Positions 17,598 through 25,558 of a stretch of 64,000 bases of DNA are shown piece by piece. Origin of the DNA: a virus; IMG/VR virus record IMGVR_UViG_3300026097_000009, positions 62,001 through 126,000 of that record; one strand, 5' to 3'. Each line of letters opens with the position of its first letter. Position 1 is the stretch's first letter. The position numbers and the translations under genes are program-made. The notes beneath the pieces were generated by a model. The model made no database searches. It was not told the DNA's origin and was given only the letters and a program-made list of their open reading frames with translations.

Positions 17598-18407
17598 TTA
17601 CTTGAATAAGCTATTCTTGTTATCAGCTTGCTCTGCAGAACCTTTCTTTTCAGCACCGTGTCCGGGCTCATTACTCATTTTAGTTGCGTTTTTAGAACCT
17701 GGAGTATTAACATTACCAGTGTTCATGTCTTTAGGTGAATTGCTCGAAAGTCCGCTTTCACTACCACCTTTAGCTTCTTCAGCTTGGTTTAAATTGCTTG
17801 CTGTTCCGCCCATATCATTTTTCATATTGTCAATTGTGCTTTTCTTGTTGTCAGCTGATTCTGCTGAACCTTTTTGCTCTGCACCGTGACCGCCTGCAAC
17901 CCTATCTACATACTCTTTAATAGTTGCAAGTTCATCGTATTCTTCTTTGCTTTCAAAAGAAAAATCTTCTTCAGTTTCTTCAGCGTCCATATCCATATCC
18001 ATGTCATCTTCGCCGTTACCTTGGAGTTCATCAAACTTTGCTTGAAGTTCGTCAACAATACTTTCTAGATCTTGGAAAAGTTCGTCGGTATCTTCTTCAC
18101 CTTCGTCATCATCCATATCCATTTCTTCTTCGTCGTCTACATCATTAATCAAGTCATCTGCAGGATCGACAGTATCGTCATCTTCTTCGTCAAGATCTAA
18201 TTCTAAAAAAGACTCTTCAACTTCTTCTTTATCCTCGTCCTCTTCCTCGTCTTCCTCTTCTAGGTCTTCAACGTTTTCGTCTAAAAGAGTTTCGTAAATT
18301 TCACGAGACTTTTCAACCACATACTGATGGAAAAGCTCTTCTGCTTTTTCTTTGTCTTCATTAACAAGATGCTCTAGCATCTGTTCTAATAGATTGTTAT
18401 CCGCCAT
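17598..18407 (-). CDS. Prohead core protein, gp67/gp68-like
   Basis: 269 aa, extremely acidic: after a helical N-terminus (LLEQMLEHLVNEDKEKAEEL) there is a long Asp/Glu tract (residues ~45-130), then two copies of a GHGAEQKGSAESADNKKS-type motif, one internal and one at the very C-terminus. T4 carries genes 67 and 68 at this position between 20 and 21, and both encode small prohead core proteins. The N-terminal helix and location fit that group; one gene appears to replace two. AAGGAG precedes the ATG at 18407. Confidence 0.75.
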   Translation of the reverse strand: MADNNLLEQMLEHLVNEDKEKAEELFHQYVVEKSREIYETLLDENVEDLEEEDEEEDEDKEEVEESFLELDLDEEDDDTVDPADDLINDVDDEEEMDMDDDEGEEDTDELFQDLESIVDELQAKFDELQGNGEDDMDMDMDAEETEEDFSFESKEEYDELATIKEYVDRVAGGHGAEQKGSAESADNKKSTIDNMKNDMGGTASNLNQAEEAKGGSESGLSSNSPKDMNTGNVNTPGSKNATKMSNEPGHGAEKKGSAEQADNKNSLFK

Positions 18408-18440
18408 GGTATTCTCCTTGATGATTAGGCTGCTGTGTAT

Positions 18441-18448
18441 TATTTACA
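18441..18448 (-). promoter_or_regulatory. Weak late-promoter-like TGTAAATA
   Basis: TGTAAATA on the minus strand, about 35 bases before the core-protein start. It keeps the TAAATA core but lacks the first bases of the consensus. It may give extra transcription of the capsid genes. Confidence 0.35.
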
Positions 18449-18468
18449 TGATTGTAACATTTTCTGCT

Positions 18469-19104
18469 TTAAATGTTGCTTTTTTGATCGTTTTTGTCGG
18501 AGTAAATAGATCCTGGGTAGATTTTTTCAAAATCTTCGAATTTGAAATGTCTTAAATTTCTGTGTTTCGGTCCTAATTGATCAGGTATAAACCCTTCATG
18601 TTCGATCACTCTAACAAACTCTATATTTTTAAATTCTTTAATAGTTTTTTCGGTTTGATTTAACCAATTTCCATGATATGTTGCACTATCGGAAGATTTT
18701 TTATAATTGTATGTATTAGCGTACACATTATTAAACTTTCCTGAATCTCCTTTGTAGTCAAATCCAAAAATGTAGATTTCGTTAAATCCTTGAGTGCAAG
18801 CAAAATGCAAAGCTGTTGGGCCTGAGCTCCAGCCTTTATGAGGTGAGAAAAAATTTATGCCTTTTTTACTGTTAACGCCTTTGTTTGGGTTTGTCCATAC
18901 TGAATGCTTTTTATGATATCCACTTGCAATAATTTCATTGATCATTTTTACATCTACTGCAATCAGATAGTGCGGATCGAATTCCCTATAAATTGCATTA
19001 CAGCCGAATATAGTTCCTTCATTTCTAATATGATTGTGATTAAGTTTTAGTCTACTTTTGCCGTTGCCGAGTACAAATGCAACTTTTTTACTCTGCTGGC
19101 TCAC
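18469..19104 (-). CDS. DUF115/sialyltransferase-like protein inside the capsid operon (211 aa)
   Basis: The start is a GTG at 19104, supported by CGGAG six to seven bases upstream, and overlaps the previous gene by 17 bases. Motifs: VLGNGKSR (residues 11-18), IFGCNAIYR (~32-40), DPHYLIAVD (~43-51), and SSGPTALHFACTQGFNEIYI then FGFDYKG (~93-119). This pattern (GNGxS, a Cys-Asn turn, then SGxxAL...G...I.l.GfD) is that of DUF115/MptE-like and GT42 sialyltransferase-like Rossmann enzymes. T4 has no counterpart between genes 20 and 67. A sugar or nucleotide transfer on a head protein is possible but unproven. The family is moderately sure, the substrate unknown. Confidence 0.6.
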   Translation of the reverse strand: MSQQSKKVAFVLGNGKSRLKLNHNHIRNEGTIFGCNAIYREFDPHYLIAVDVKMINEIIASGYHKKHSVWTNPNKGVNSKKGINFFSPHKGWSSGPTALHFACTQGFNEIYIFGFDYKGDSGKFNNVYANTYNYKKSSDSATYHGNWLNQTEKTIKEFKNIEFVRVIEHEGFIPDQLGPKHRNLRHFKFEDFEKIYPGSIYSDKNDQKSNI

Positions 19105-19324
19105 TCGGCGCTCCGTACATAGCTTTTACAAACTGAAGATCATTTTCTTTTTCTTTATCATGTGCTTCAGTTTGCTTTCTTAAATAATTGATCTGTTTCA
19201 GTGTTAGTTTTACTTTTCTCGAATCACCAAAACGGACCACAGAGCTATCACGATCTGCATCATAACGCATATCGTTCTCTAAATTATTTTCATTATTAAT
19301 ATAAAAAAATTCGTACAAGAGCAT
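19088..19324 (-). CDS. Small conserved protein downstream of portal gene (78 aa)
   Basis: Starts MLLYEFFYINNENNLENDMR and continues RYDADRDSSVVRFGDSRKVK, with a basic LTLKQINYLRKQTEAH helix and charged C-terminal half. Similar small proteins follow gp20 in marine T4-like phages as I recall; function unknown. The start is uncertain: the frame extends to 19441 inside gp20, the MLL codon at 19324 lies four bases after a TATAAATA promoter and has no ribosome site, and an internal MRYD start at 19270 has only a weak GAGA. I favour MLL because the residues before MRYD look coding. Confidence 0.65.
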   Translation of the reverse strand: MLLYEFFYINNENNLENDMRYDADRDSSVVRFGDSRKVKLTLKQINYLRKQTEAHDKEKENDLQFVKAMYGAPSEPAE

Positions 19325-19328
19325 AATG

Positions 19329-19336
19329 TATTTATA
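19329..19336 (-). promoter_or_regulatory. Late promoter TATAAATA
   Basis: A perfect T4 late consensus on the minus strand, overlapping the gp20 stop codon and ending four bases before the ATG at 19324. It would drive the small gene, the DUF115-like gene and the head core/protease/scaffold genes. Confidence 0.75.
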
Positions 19337-21050
19337 TTGTTTCAGTTCCTGTGTCGGTGTCTGTTCCGCCAACATCTCCAGCACCGGTATCTGCACCTGT
19401 TTCTGATTCAGGAGATAACGGCGATTCTGCTGATTGAACATCTAAATCAGCAGAAATATTGCCTGGTGTAATACCAACTCCTCTTAATTGAGCTCCTGCA
19501 TCTGTCGGCGAAGACAACATTCCGTTTTCTTCTCTCCACAGAGTTTCGTTTTCTGCAATTTCTTCTTCAGTTAATCCTAAGAATCTTTTCATTGCAAATC
19601 GCTTTGAAAGATAAGGATTTTCTGCAATAGCACCATATAAATTTGCTCGTGTAGTATCTAATTCTGCTTGTCGATATGCCGCAAAATTTTGTGGCGGTGT
19701 AAAATTCAATTCAAATAAACTGTTATCTATGTTATATCCATTATCATACAACCAGATTTTGAATTCTTCATCAAACACATTGATTACGTTTGACTGCAAT
19801 CTTTCGCAGTATTTGTTAAAACGGAGTTCTTGTATATAAGCTGTGCCAACTTTTCCGTCTGCAATAACGTTCGCCGATTCGTCAATACCTGTGGGCAAAT
19901 ACGATGCAGGGATTCTCAAGGCACGGAAAAGCTTATTAGTAAAAAATCTTAGGTCAGTAATTTCGCCTAGGTTTGTTCCGCCTGGTAATGTTTCTACTTT
20001 TGATCCACGTCCTTCAGCAGTTTGTGGGAAGAAGTAATCTTCATTCACTGATAACGGATTATAACTGGCGTCTATCATATTCTGACCGCCGCCTGTCGAA
20101 CTAGGTATTCGTCTTTGTTGAATTTCGTTTTTTACACGTTCCACAAATCCCATCGCCATATGTGCTGGCATATTACCTACATCGACATAAAAAATACGTC
20201 TTTCAGGAGCTCGTTGTATACGATAAATGATAATCGCATCTTCAAGTAATTCTTTTTGTTTGTAAACTTTAAACACAGACTCTAGCAGTGAATTGCCAAA
20301 CGGATAGTTATTATCTAGGCCTTCGCTCATGCTAATATGGATAACATGTTTTGCATCGATACTGACTTCGTTTTCTCCGTTTTGGAATCGTGTTCCTGGA
20401 GTTTGATTTACATTTCCAACATAACCTCTTCCTTGTGCTCCGCCGGTTGTGTAACTAGAAACTCCCGAAGGCCCATAATTCATACTACCCTGATCTTTAG
20501 TAAATTCGAGATCTTTAAGATTAATATTAATATCTTTTACAACATAGCTGGTTGGGATTTTTCCTTCGCTTTCGTTTACTATAATCTTAGTAACCTTCGA
20601 CGGATCAATGTGCAGCCATTTCTTAGTTTCTGGGTCTCTTACAAAAAATGAATCGCCGTACTTGAACGTATTGCGCACAATCCTAAACATTCTTTTTTCA
20701 AACTGTTGATGCTTGCACCATTTTTGCAAAGCATCTTTTAGAAGTTTGACTTCCACAGCAGTAGGATTTTGTTTAAAATGAAATCTAAACGGAATATCGT
20801 TTTCTTTGTCTTTCTGTGTGCAGAATTCTGCAAGAATATCTAATGCGGCATTAACTTCGGAATCCATATCCATAGTATCGTACTGTGTATAACGCTCTGT
20901 CCTATTCGGAGAACCTGCATAAACATCAGGTAGATACGAAGAATAATTTGTTTTTGCAGGGCCCGGACGACTTCCGTTTCCTAGAGGACTATACGTTCCT
21001 TGCGGATTATCGCTGGTTTGTACTGGTTTAAAATATTTTTTCCAACTCAT
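19332..21050 (-). CDS. 20: Portal vertex protein gp20
   Basis: 572 aa from the ATG at 21050 (MSWKKYFKPVQTSDN), chosen over an ATG seven codons upstream because the shorter N-terminus is the one I recall for marine gp20 and AGGAAC lies just before it. It has the T4 portal core (MDSEVNAALDILAEFCTQKD, IYRIQRAPERRIFYVDVGN, RIPSSTGGGQNMIDASYNPL). The dodecameric portal is the DNA channel of the head and initiates prohead assembly. The Gly/Thr/Asp-rich C-terminus (~last 40 residues) is probably disordered. It starts one base after the tape-measure-like gene. Confidence 0.95.
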   Translation of the reverse strand: MSWKKYFKPVQTSDNPQGTYSPLGNGSRPGPAKTNYSSYLPDVYAGSPNRTERYTQYDTMDMDSEVNAALDILAEFCTQKDKENDIPFRFHFKQNPTAVEVKLLKDALQKWCKHQQFEKRMFRIVRNTFKYGDSFFVRDPETKKWLHIDPSKVTKIIVNESEGKIPTSYVVKDININLKDLEFTKDQGSMNYGPSGVSSYTTGGAQGRGYVGNVNQTPGTRFQNGENEVSIDAKHVIHISMSEGLDNNYPFGNSLLESVFKVYKQKELLEDAIIIYRIQRAPERRIFYVDVGNMPAHMAMGFVERVKNEIQQRRIPSSTGGGQNMIDASYNPLSVNEDYFFPQTAEGRGSKVETLPGGTNLGEITDLRFFTNKLFRALRIPASYLPTGIDESANVIADGKVGTAYIQELRFNKYCERLQSNVINVFDEEFKIWLYDNGYNIDNSLFELNFTPPQNFAAYRQAELDTTRANLYGAIAENPYLSKRFAMKRFLGLTEEEIAENETLWREENGMLSSPTDAGAQLRGVGITPGNISADLDVQSAESPLSPESETGADTGAGDVGGTDTDTGTETI

Positions 21051-21051
21051 T

Positions 21052-23703
21052 CTATGTTCCTGCGTATACATTGCCTGATAGTGCTTTTATTGCATCTATC
21101 TGTTGTTTTGAAAGTCTAAGTTGTTCTGTAAGTACAGCAACTAATTGAGACACTGAAGTAGTATTTAAGTCATCTGCATTTGTTGGGCTTCCGCCTTGGG
21201 CAGTTGAACCTGTGGATCCGCCAGTTGCCTTTGTTATTTCAGCTATAAGCTGTTTCATTGTTTCTTCGGTCATCTTATTTTCAGGATCTAAATTTTTAGC
21301 CATTGCTACTATTTCTTCCATAGTTTTCGATCTGTTTCCGTTCGCAGAAGCCGTTTCATCGTCACTGAACCACGAAGTAACGCTATCCCATGCACTAGAC
21401 GCCGCATCAGTTGTTGCATCAACAATATCCGATCCGCTTGGTATCCAATTAGTAAACATTTTCCAACCTTCTTGAAGACTATTATACATTCTAGTTCCAA
21501 TATCATCAACCCAATTAAATGTTGAAGTAAATGCTTCGTTTATGTGCTCCCTTGCAACTTGTCCTTGGGCTATCCAATATTCGTCAGTTAACCACTCAGG
21601 CATAGAAGGGAACTTAAAATCAAATAGATCTTTCAAAGATCCAAATCCTCTAGTACCTGAACTGCCTGCCAATTCACTTTCATAGGTTGCCATCGTAAGA
21701 TCGTTTCCGAATATTCCGGTTTGTGTGGTTGTACCACGCCCGCCGGCGGCGGAAGTTACATCGGTCGCAGTATCTCCTGCGAGATATGACCCTTGTTGTT
21801 CAGCAAACGTTTTTAATAATTGATCAGGACTTGAATAATCTAACAAAGATGCATTGTTGGCGTTTCTTATTTCAGTCTCACCTAGAATAGAATTTTCTAG
21901 TTTTTTAATATACTGTAACCGCGACTGTTCACGACGATTATCTCTGTCTTCTCGATAGCGTTGTTGTGCCTGTTGCGCGGCTTCGTTTTCTTCGGCAGAT
22001 CTAAACAAGCTCATAAAGGCAAGTGCCGCATCCATAAATGAATCTCTTAAGAAAAACAGAGCATCGCCTATAGTAAACATGGCATTGGTGAAGAAAATAC
22101 CCATATCTATAAGAGCCGCATCGAGTTGACTTCCAGCATCTGTAATATCTTCAAAACCACTGGTAAGCTTTCTTATAGCTCCTGTTATTGAATCAAGAAT
22201 AATCATAAATGGCTGTAATGCAACTCTTATAACTTTTCCAAAAAATTCAACAAGGTCAAATAACGGAACTAATAACGATGTAAAGAAACTTGTTACCGAG
22301 ATCAGTGGATCTATGAACTGTCTTAAGAATCCAGTTATACTGTCAAACATATCCATAACATCTGGTAAAATTCCACTGTCTGCCATTAATCGACTGAACA
22401 TGTTCGACAGTTCGTTTACTCGTTCTAAAAATCTTTTACTGACTTCTGCTAAAGCATCGGTTGTTGAAGTCGCCTCTTGCTGTGCTCTTACAGCGTCTAT
22501 CAAGGAGTTTTCTTGTCTTCTACCTGCATCCGTTAATGCATTAATTTCATCGCCTAAGACTCCAAATTGTCCTATGGTTGAAACTTGGGCACTTGATTGT
22601 CTAGCTGATTGTATAGTTAAATTAGTAAGAGAATTAGCTGTTTCTAAACTAAATCGCCCAGTCTGATCAAGAGCTCGACCAGCTTCCATTGCGGCAACTC
22701 CTGCTTCTCCTAAGAACGGAACTAATTTTCTCGATGCTTCTCCTGATGCTGTTCCAGAAATTACAATTTCCTTAAGAGCAGTTCTTAATGTCGGATCGTC
22801 AAACTGATTAATAAACAATCTTAGATTTTCAGCATCTGCTTCTCTTCCGGAAGCAATCATTGAATTTAATTGAGATTGAAATGCCGCGTCGGCAGCTAGA
22901 TCTTCGTTTCTTCGCTGGGCTTCTTCTCGGGTTTGACCTGTCACTTTCGCTAATAGATCTAATTCTTTAAGATAGGACACAGTTCCTGAAACGTATTCTT
23001 GATTAGTTCTGTTTTGTCTAATCCCTACCCTGTTTACAATGCTGATGTAATTAGCCAACCCTTGATTTATATCTTGTGTTGTAAAACCAAGATTTGCAAG
23101 ATCGTTTGCTACTTCGCTTGCTCTAAGCTGTCTGCCTAGTTCGGCAAATCTACGAGCTCCTTCGGCTGTATTTCCACTTAGCAATCTCAAAGCATCGCCG
23201 TTACTCTTTAGCAATCCGGCAAAATCTTGTAAATTTAATCCTGCATTTCCTGCGGCAACGGATACTTCAAGTATTTGTCCTCCAAATGATGCGCCGGCTT
23301 GAGAAGCTGTTTGAAATGCCCGTATATTTCTATCTATCTGTTCAGTATATCTTGAAAGAAATCTACCAAAGATAAAAATTTCGTCTGTGGCTTCGGATAA
23401 TGCAGAACCTTGTAAATTTGCGATAGCAGACTGTTTTCTTACTATACTGTCAAGAACCTCTGCGGATTTTGTAAGTTTACCAGCAACAGCACCGACTGCA
23501 AATGACAACGAATCAAGACTTGATTCTACAGCTCCGGTGCCTTTTAGAGATCCGCCAGAACCTGACCCGCCAGAAGTGCCGCCTCCTCCTCCGGTGTTTT
23601 TAATTCCGTTGATAGCACTTACGAGTTGTTTGAGGGTAGATTCAGACGCTATTCCGTCTACTACTACATCTCCAATGTTGGGAACATTAATTGTTACAGC
23701 CAT
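21052..23703 (-). CDS. Probable tail tape-measure protein (883 aa)
   Basis: Starts MAVTINVPNIGDVVVDGIAS. After a Gly/Ser linker (~37-53) comes long helical sequence with a hydrophobic segment at ~460-515 (VTSFFTSLLVPLFDLVEFFG and on), then a charged coiled coil and a variable Gly/Ser-rich C-terminus. Length, helix content and hydrophobic patches fit a tape-measure protein. The adjacent divergent gene encodes a gp26-type tail-assembly protein with a frameshift signal, the usual companion of tape measures in other tailed phages. T4 gp29 fills this role at 590 aa, but I see no clear sequence match. The ATG at 23703 has only a weak GGA site. An alternative is another baseplate or neck structural protein. 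Confidence 0.6.
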   Translation of the reverse strand: MAVTINVPNIGDVVVDGIASESTLKQLVSAINGIKNTGGGGGTSGGSGSGGSLKGTGAVESSLDSLSFAVGAVAGKLTKSAEVLDSIVRKQSAIANLQGSALSEATDEIFIFGRFLSRYTEQIDRNIRAFQTASQAGASFGGQILEVSVAAGNAGLNLQDFAGLLKSNGDALRLLSGNTAEGARRFAELGRQLRASEVANDLANLGFTTQDINQGLANYISIVNRVGIRQNRTNQEYVSGTVSYLKELDLLAKVTGQTREEAQRRNEDLAADAAFQSQLNSMIASGREADAENLRLFINQFDDPTLRTALKEIVISGTASGEASRKLVPFLGEAGVAAMEAGRALDQTGRFSLETANSLTNLTIQSARQSSAQVSTIGQFGVLGDEINALTDAGRRQENSLIDAVRAQQEATSTTDALAEVSKRFLERVNELSNMFSRLMADSGILPDVMDMFDSITGFLRQFIDPLISVTSFFTSLLVPLFDLVEFFGKVIRVALQPFMIILDSITGAIRKLTSGFEDITDAGSQLDAALIDMGIFFTNAMFTIGDALFFLRDSFMDAALAFMSLFRSAEENEAAQQAQQRYREDRDNRREQSRLQYIKKLENSILGETEIRNANNASLLDYSSPDQLLKTFAEQQGSYLAGDTATDVTSAAGGRGTTTQTGIFGNDLTMATYESELAGSSGTRGFGSLKDLFDFKFPSMPEWLTDEYWIAQGQVAREHINEAFTSTFNWVDDIGTRMYNSLQEGWKMFTNWIPSGSDIVDATTDAASSAWDSVTSWFSDDETASANGNRSKTMEEIVAMAKNLDPENKMTEETMKQLIAEITKATGGSTGSTAQGGSPTNADDLNTTSVSQLVAVLTEQLRLSKQQIDAIKALSGNVYAGT

Positions 23704-23729
23704 TTAAAAAAATCCAAGTTTTCTGCTTA

Positions 23730-23737
23730 TATAAATA
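23730..23737 (+). promoter_or_regulatory. Late promoter TATAAATA for gp26-like gene
   Basis: A perfect T4 late consensus on the plus strand, ending 27 bases before the GTG start. It sits in a 61-base divergent intergenic region. Confidence 0.8.
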
Positions 23738-23745
23738 TCTACACT

Positions 23746-23753
23746 TATTTATT
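23746..23753 (-). promoter_or_regulatory. Late promoter AATAAATA for tape-measure-like gene
   Basis: Reads AATAAATA on the minus strand, about 42 bases before the ATG at 23703. It lies only eight bases from the opposing promoter at 23730-23737, and the two transcripts cross each other's promoter region. Confidence 0.7.
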
Positions 23754-23764
23754 GGAGAAATATC

Positions 23765-24613
23765 GTGGAAGGACAAACTGGTCACAATCCATTAGCACAA
23801 TATTACAGACAGCCTAAGATTTATATAAAATTACCAAGCAATGGAGAATTTTATCCCGAAGGAGCACTTGATAAAAGTGTTAACGAAGAATATCCTGTGT
23901 ATGCAATGACCGCAAAGGATGAACTTTTGCTAAAAACACCAGATGCGTTGTTAAACGGACAAAGCACGGTTGATGTAATTAAAAGCTGTGTACCAGCTAT
24001 TCTAGATCCATGGAAGATGCCTGTAATTGATGTTGACGCTGTCTTGATTGCTATAAGAATTGCAACATATGGAAACGAAATGGATGTCACACATATCTGC
24101 AAAGGTTGCGAATCGGAAGCAGATTATGTTGTTGACCTGACTGACAGTCTAGGACATATTCAATCTATGAGATATGAAACCCGAGTTGATCACCCACCAT
24201 TGATTATTCATCTTCACCCGTATTCATACAAAGACATGACCACAGTTGCACTGAAAGCATTTGAGCAACAGCGAGTTTTAAAAATTGTGTCAGATCAAAA
24301 CATGGAAGAAACAGAAAAATTGCAAAAGTTCAATGAAAGTTTTAACAAGCTGACGCAATTTACAATTGATACAATTACGTCAAGTATTACATCTATTGAA
24401 ACTCCAGAAGGCGTTGTAACAAATTCAGAAATGATAAATGATTTTATTAACAACACTTCAAAAGACATTTTTGAAAGCATTCAGACACACGTAAACGATT
24501 TTCGTGACAAGAGCGTATTGCCTACACAGAAAATTCAGTGTGAAAAATGTAGCGAGATTGCCGAAGTTTCAATTAGCATGGACATGTCTAATTTTTTCGC
24601 AGTAAGATCTTAA
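23765..24613 (+). CDS. 26: Baseplate hub/tail assembly protein, gp26-like (T4_baseplate family)
   Basis: 282 aa. The start is GTG at 23765 with GGAG seven bases upstream. The N-terminus (KIYIKLPSNGEFYPEGAL, VYAMTAKDELLLKTPDALLN) is the T4 gp26-type baseplate motif. Two CxxC pairs (residues 112/115 and 259/262) could bind zinc. In T4, gp26 acts in assembly of the baseplate hub. The zero-frame product ends MSNFFAVRS. The Phe-Phe codons at 24593-24598 form a slippery site, and a -1 shift there would replace the last four residues with a 75-residue gp51-like tail, giving 353 aa. Both products are probably made. Confidence 0.85.
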   Translation: MEGQTGHNPLAQYYRQPKIYIKLPSNGEFYPEGALDKSVNEEYPVYAMTAKDELLLKTPDALLNGQSTVDVIKSCVPAILDPWKMPVIDVDAVLIAIRIATYGNEMDVTHICKGCESEADYVVDLTDSLGHIQSMRYETRVDHPPLIIHLHPYSYKDMTTVALKAFEQQRVLKIVSDQNMEETEKLQKFNESFNKLTQFTIDTITSSITSIETPEGVVTNSEMINDFINNTSKDIFESIQTHVNDFRDKSVLPTQKIQCEKCSEIAEVSISMDMSNFFAVRS

Positions 24614-24638
24614 GACTGCCCGACGACCAGATCTTACT
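24592..24638 (+). promoter_or_regulatory. Probable programmed -1 ribosomal frameshift signal
   Basis: The heptamer T TTT TTC (24592-24598) is in the gp26 reading frame as a canonical X XXY YYZ site. Two bases later the arms AGTAAGATCT (24601-24610) and AGATCTTACT (24629-24638) form a perfect 10-bp hairpin with an 18-base loop that contains the gp26 stop. Loop bases TGCCC (24617-24621) can pair with GGGCA (24668-24672) to give a possible pseudoknot. The spacer is shorter than the usual 5-9 bases, so the base of the stem may be melted by the ribosome. Confidence 0.75.
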
Positions 24639-24825
24639 TGAAGGAAAAAAATTAGACAATGAAGCAAGGGCAATAAAAAAAGATCTCCTGCGTATCTGCT
24701 GGTTCATGCGCGGTTTAAATTATCAAGATGCACTAAATCTAACTCCGGATGAGAGAGAAATCGTCGGAGAAATAGTAAAAGGTAATATGGAAACTACCAA
24801 GAAAAGCGGAATGCCTTTCTTTTAA
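24592..24825 (+). CDS. 51: Frameshift-expressed extension of gp26, gp51-like
   Basis: This -1 frame has a stop at 24589-24591, immediately before the slippery site, and no ATG until 24706. It is open for 75 codons from 24598 to the TAA at 24823-24825. The translation begins RSKILRLPDDQILLEGKKLD and ends METTKKSGMPFF, a C-terminus I recall from the small gp51-like (baseplate hub assembly) reading frames of marine T4-like phages. The ATG at 24706 would give a 39-aa protein but has no ribosome site. The layout mirrors the lambda G/GT tail chaperones. The stop overlaps the stop of the opposing 198-aa gene. Confidence 0.7.
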   Translation, partial: FFRSKILRLPDDQILLEGKKLDNEARAIKKDLLRICWFMRGLNYQDALNLTPDEREIVGEIVKGNMETTKKSGMPFF

Positions 24826-25418
24826 TTTGTTTTCAGTCCGGTGAACAGAGTTTCAAAATCTTCAAGGTCCATTTCAGGCAATTCACCCTGTGCAAGTTTA
24901 TCCATAACGGGTTCGAATTGATTTTGGGCTAGATTATATCTCCCTGCTCTGAGATTATTTTTCATTTGTTTGAGCTGTGTAGCATCAGCGGTGTTTAATT
25001 TATCACCTCTAATCATTTTCTGTAAAATCTTTTGTTCAGGAGTTTCAGCTTGTCTCACAATGTTTTGCAATGCAGAGGTATCTTGAGAACTGATCGCATT
25101 TCCTTTGTATGCTGACTGAAATCCTTGCTGGTATGAATCAGACGCTGATCGAGCTGTTCTGCCCACGGCTTTAATCGCGTCTCCAGGAGCTTTTAGTGCA
25201 TTAATGCCTGCTCGGGCTACACCTCTAGCCGCACCTGCTACGGCTTGTTTAGCCGCCGCACTAGGCGATGAAGGTATTAATGTTCCTATGGCTTTCTTTG
25301 CTATACTACCGGCAGCACCTATCATCGAAGGCAACGGAATTGCTTCATCGATATGATTGTCTCTCAGTAATTCTTTTTTGAAATCACGATACGATGTATC
25401 AAAATCATTTATTTTCAT
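24822..25418 (-). CDS. Ala-rich protein of unknown function (198 aa)
   Basis: Not recognised. The start is placed at the ATG at 25418 (MKINDFDTSYRDFKKEL) because the upstream in-frame ATG at 25424 lies inside the TATAAATA promoter. After a short charged N-terminus there is an Ala/Gly-rich, basic helical region (~residues 30-100, with AAAKQAVAGAARGVARAG), then a mixed-charge helical C-terminus ending in an acidic patch. No catalytic motif is seen. It converges on the gp26/gp51 unit, and the two stop codons overlap. An Ala-rich amphipathic region could suggest a tail-interior or ejected protein, but this is only inference. Confidence 0.6.
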   Translation of the reverse strand: MKINDFDTSYRDFKKELLRDNHIDEAIPLPSMIGAAGSIAKKAIGTLIPSSPSAAAKQAVAGAARGVARAGINALKAPGDAIKAVGRTARSASDSYQQGFQSAYKGNAISSQDTSALQNIVRQAETPEQKILQKMIRGDKLNTADATQLKQMKNNLRAGRYNLAQNQFEPVMDKLAQGELPEMDLEDFETLFTGLKTN

Positions 25419-25423
25419 AATCA

Positions 25424-25431
25424 TATTTATA
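25424..25431 (-). promoter_or_regulatory. Late promoter TATAAATA directly before ATG
   Basis: A perfect consensus on the minus strand followed by TGATT and ATG. With T4 spacing (the last A at about -6) transcription would begin at the start codon of the 198-aa gene, and no Shine-Dalgarno is present. Confidence 0.7.
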
Positions 25432-25448
25432 ACGAGCTAGAGCTCGTT

Positions 25449-25480
25449 TGCGTTTTCGCTAACGCTCAACGCATTTTTTT
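25449..25480 (+). terminator. Probable intrinsic terminator (plus strand)
   Basis: TGCGTT (25449-25454) pairs with AACGCA (25468-25473), followed by seven T residues (25474-25480). It would stop the plus-strand gp26/gp51 transcript after it has run antisense through the 198-aa gene. Confidence 0.55.
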
Positions 25481-25532
25481 AATTATTAACTGCGAAGCAG
25501 TTTAAGTATTATCTAGATTGTTCGGTCATAAA

Positions 25533-25558
25533 GAGCCCGTTGCGGGGCTCAATATTTT
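25533..25558. terminator. Hairpin, possible bidirectional terminator
   Basis: GAGCCC (25533-25538) and GGGCTC (25545-25550) form a 6-bp GC-rich stem with short T-rich stretches on either side. It may end the minus-strand gp55-gp47-gp46 transcript. The T-tracts are weak. Confidence 0.4.
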
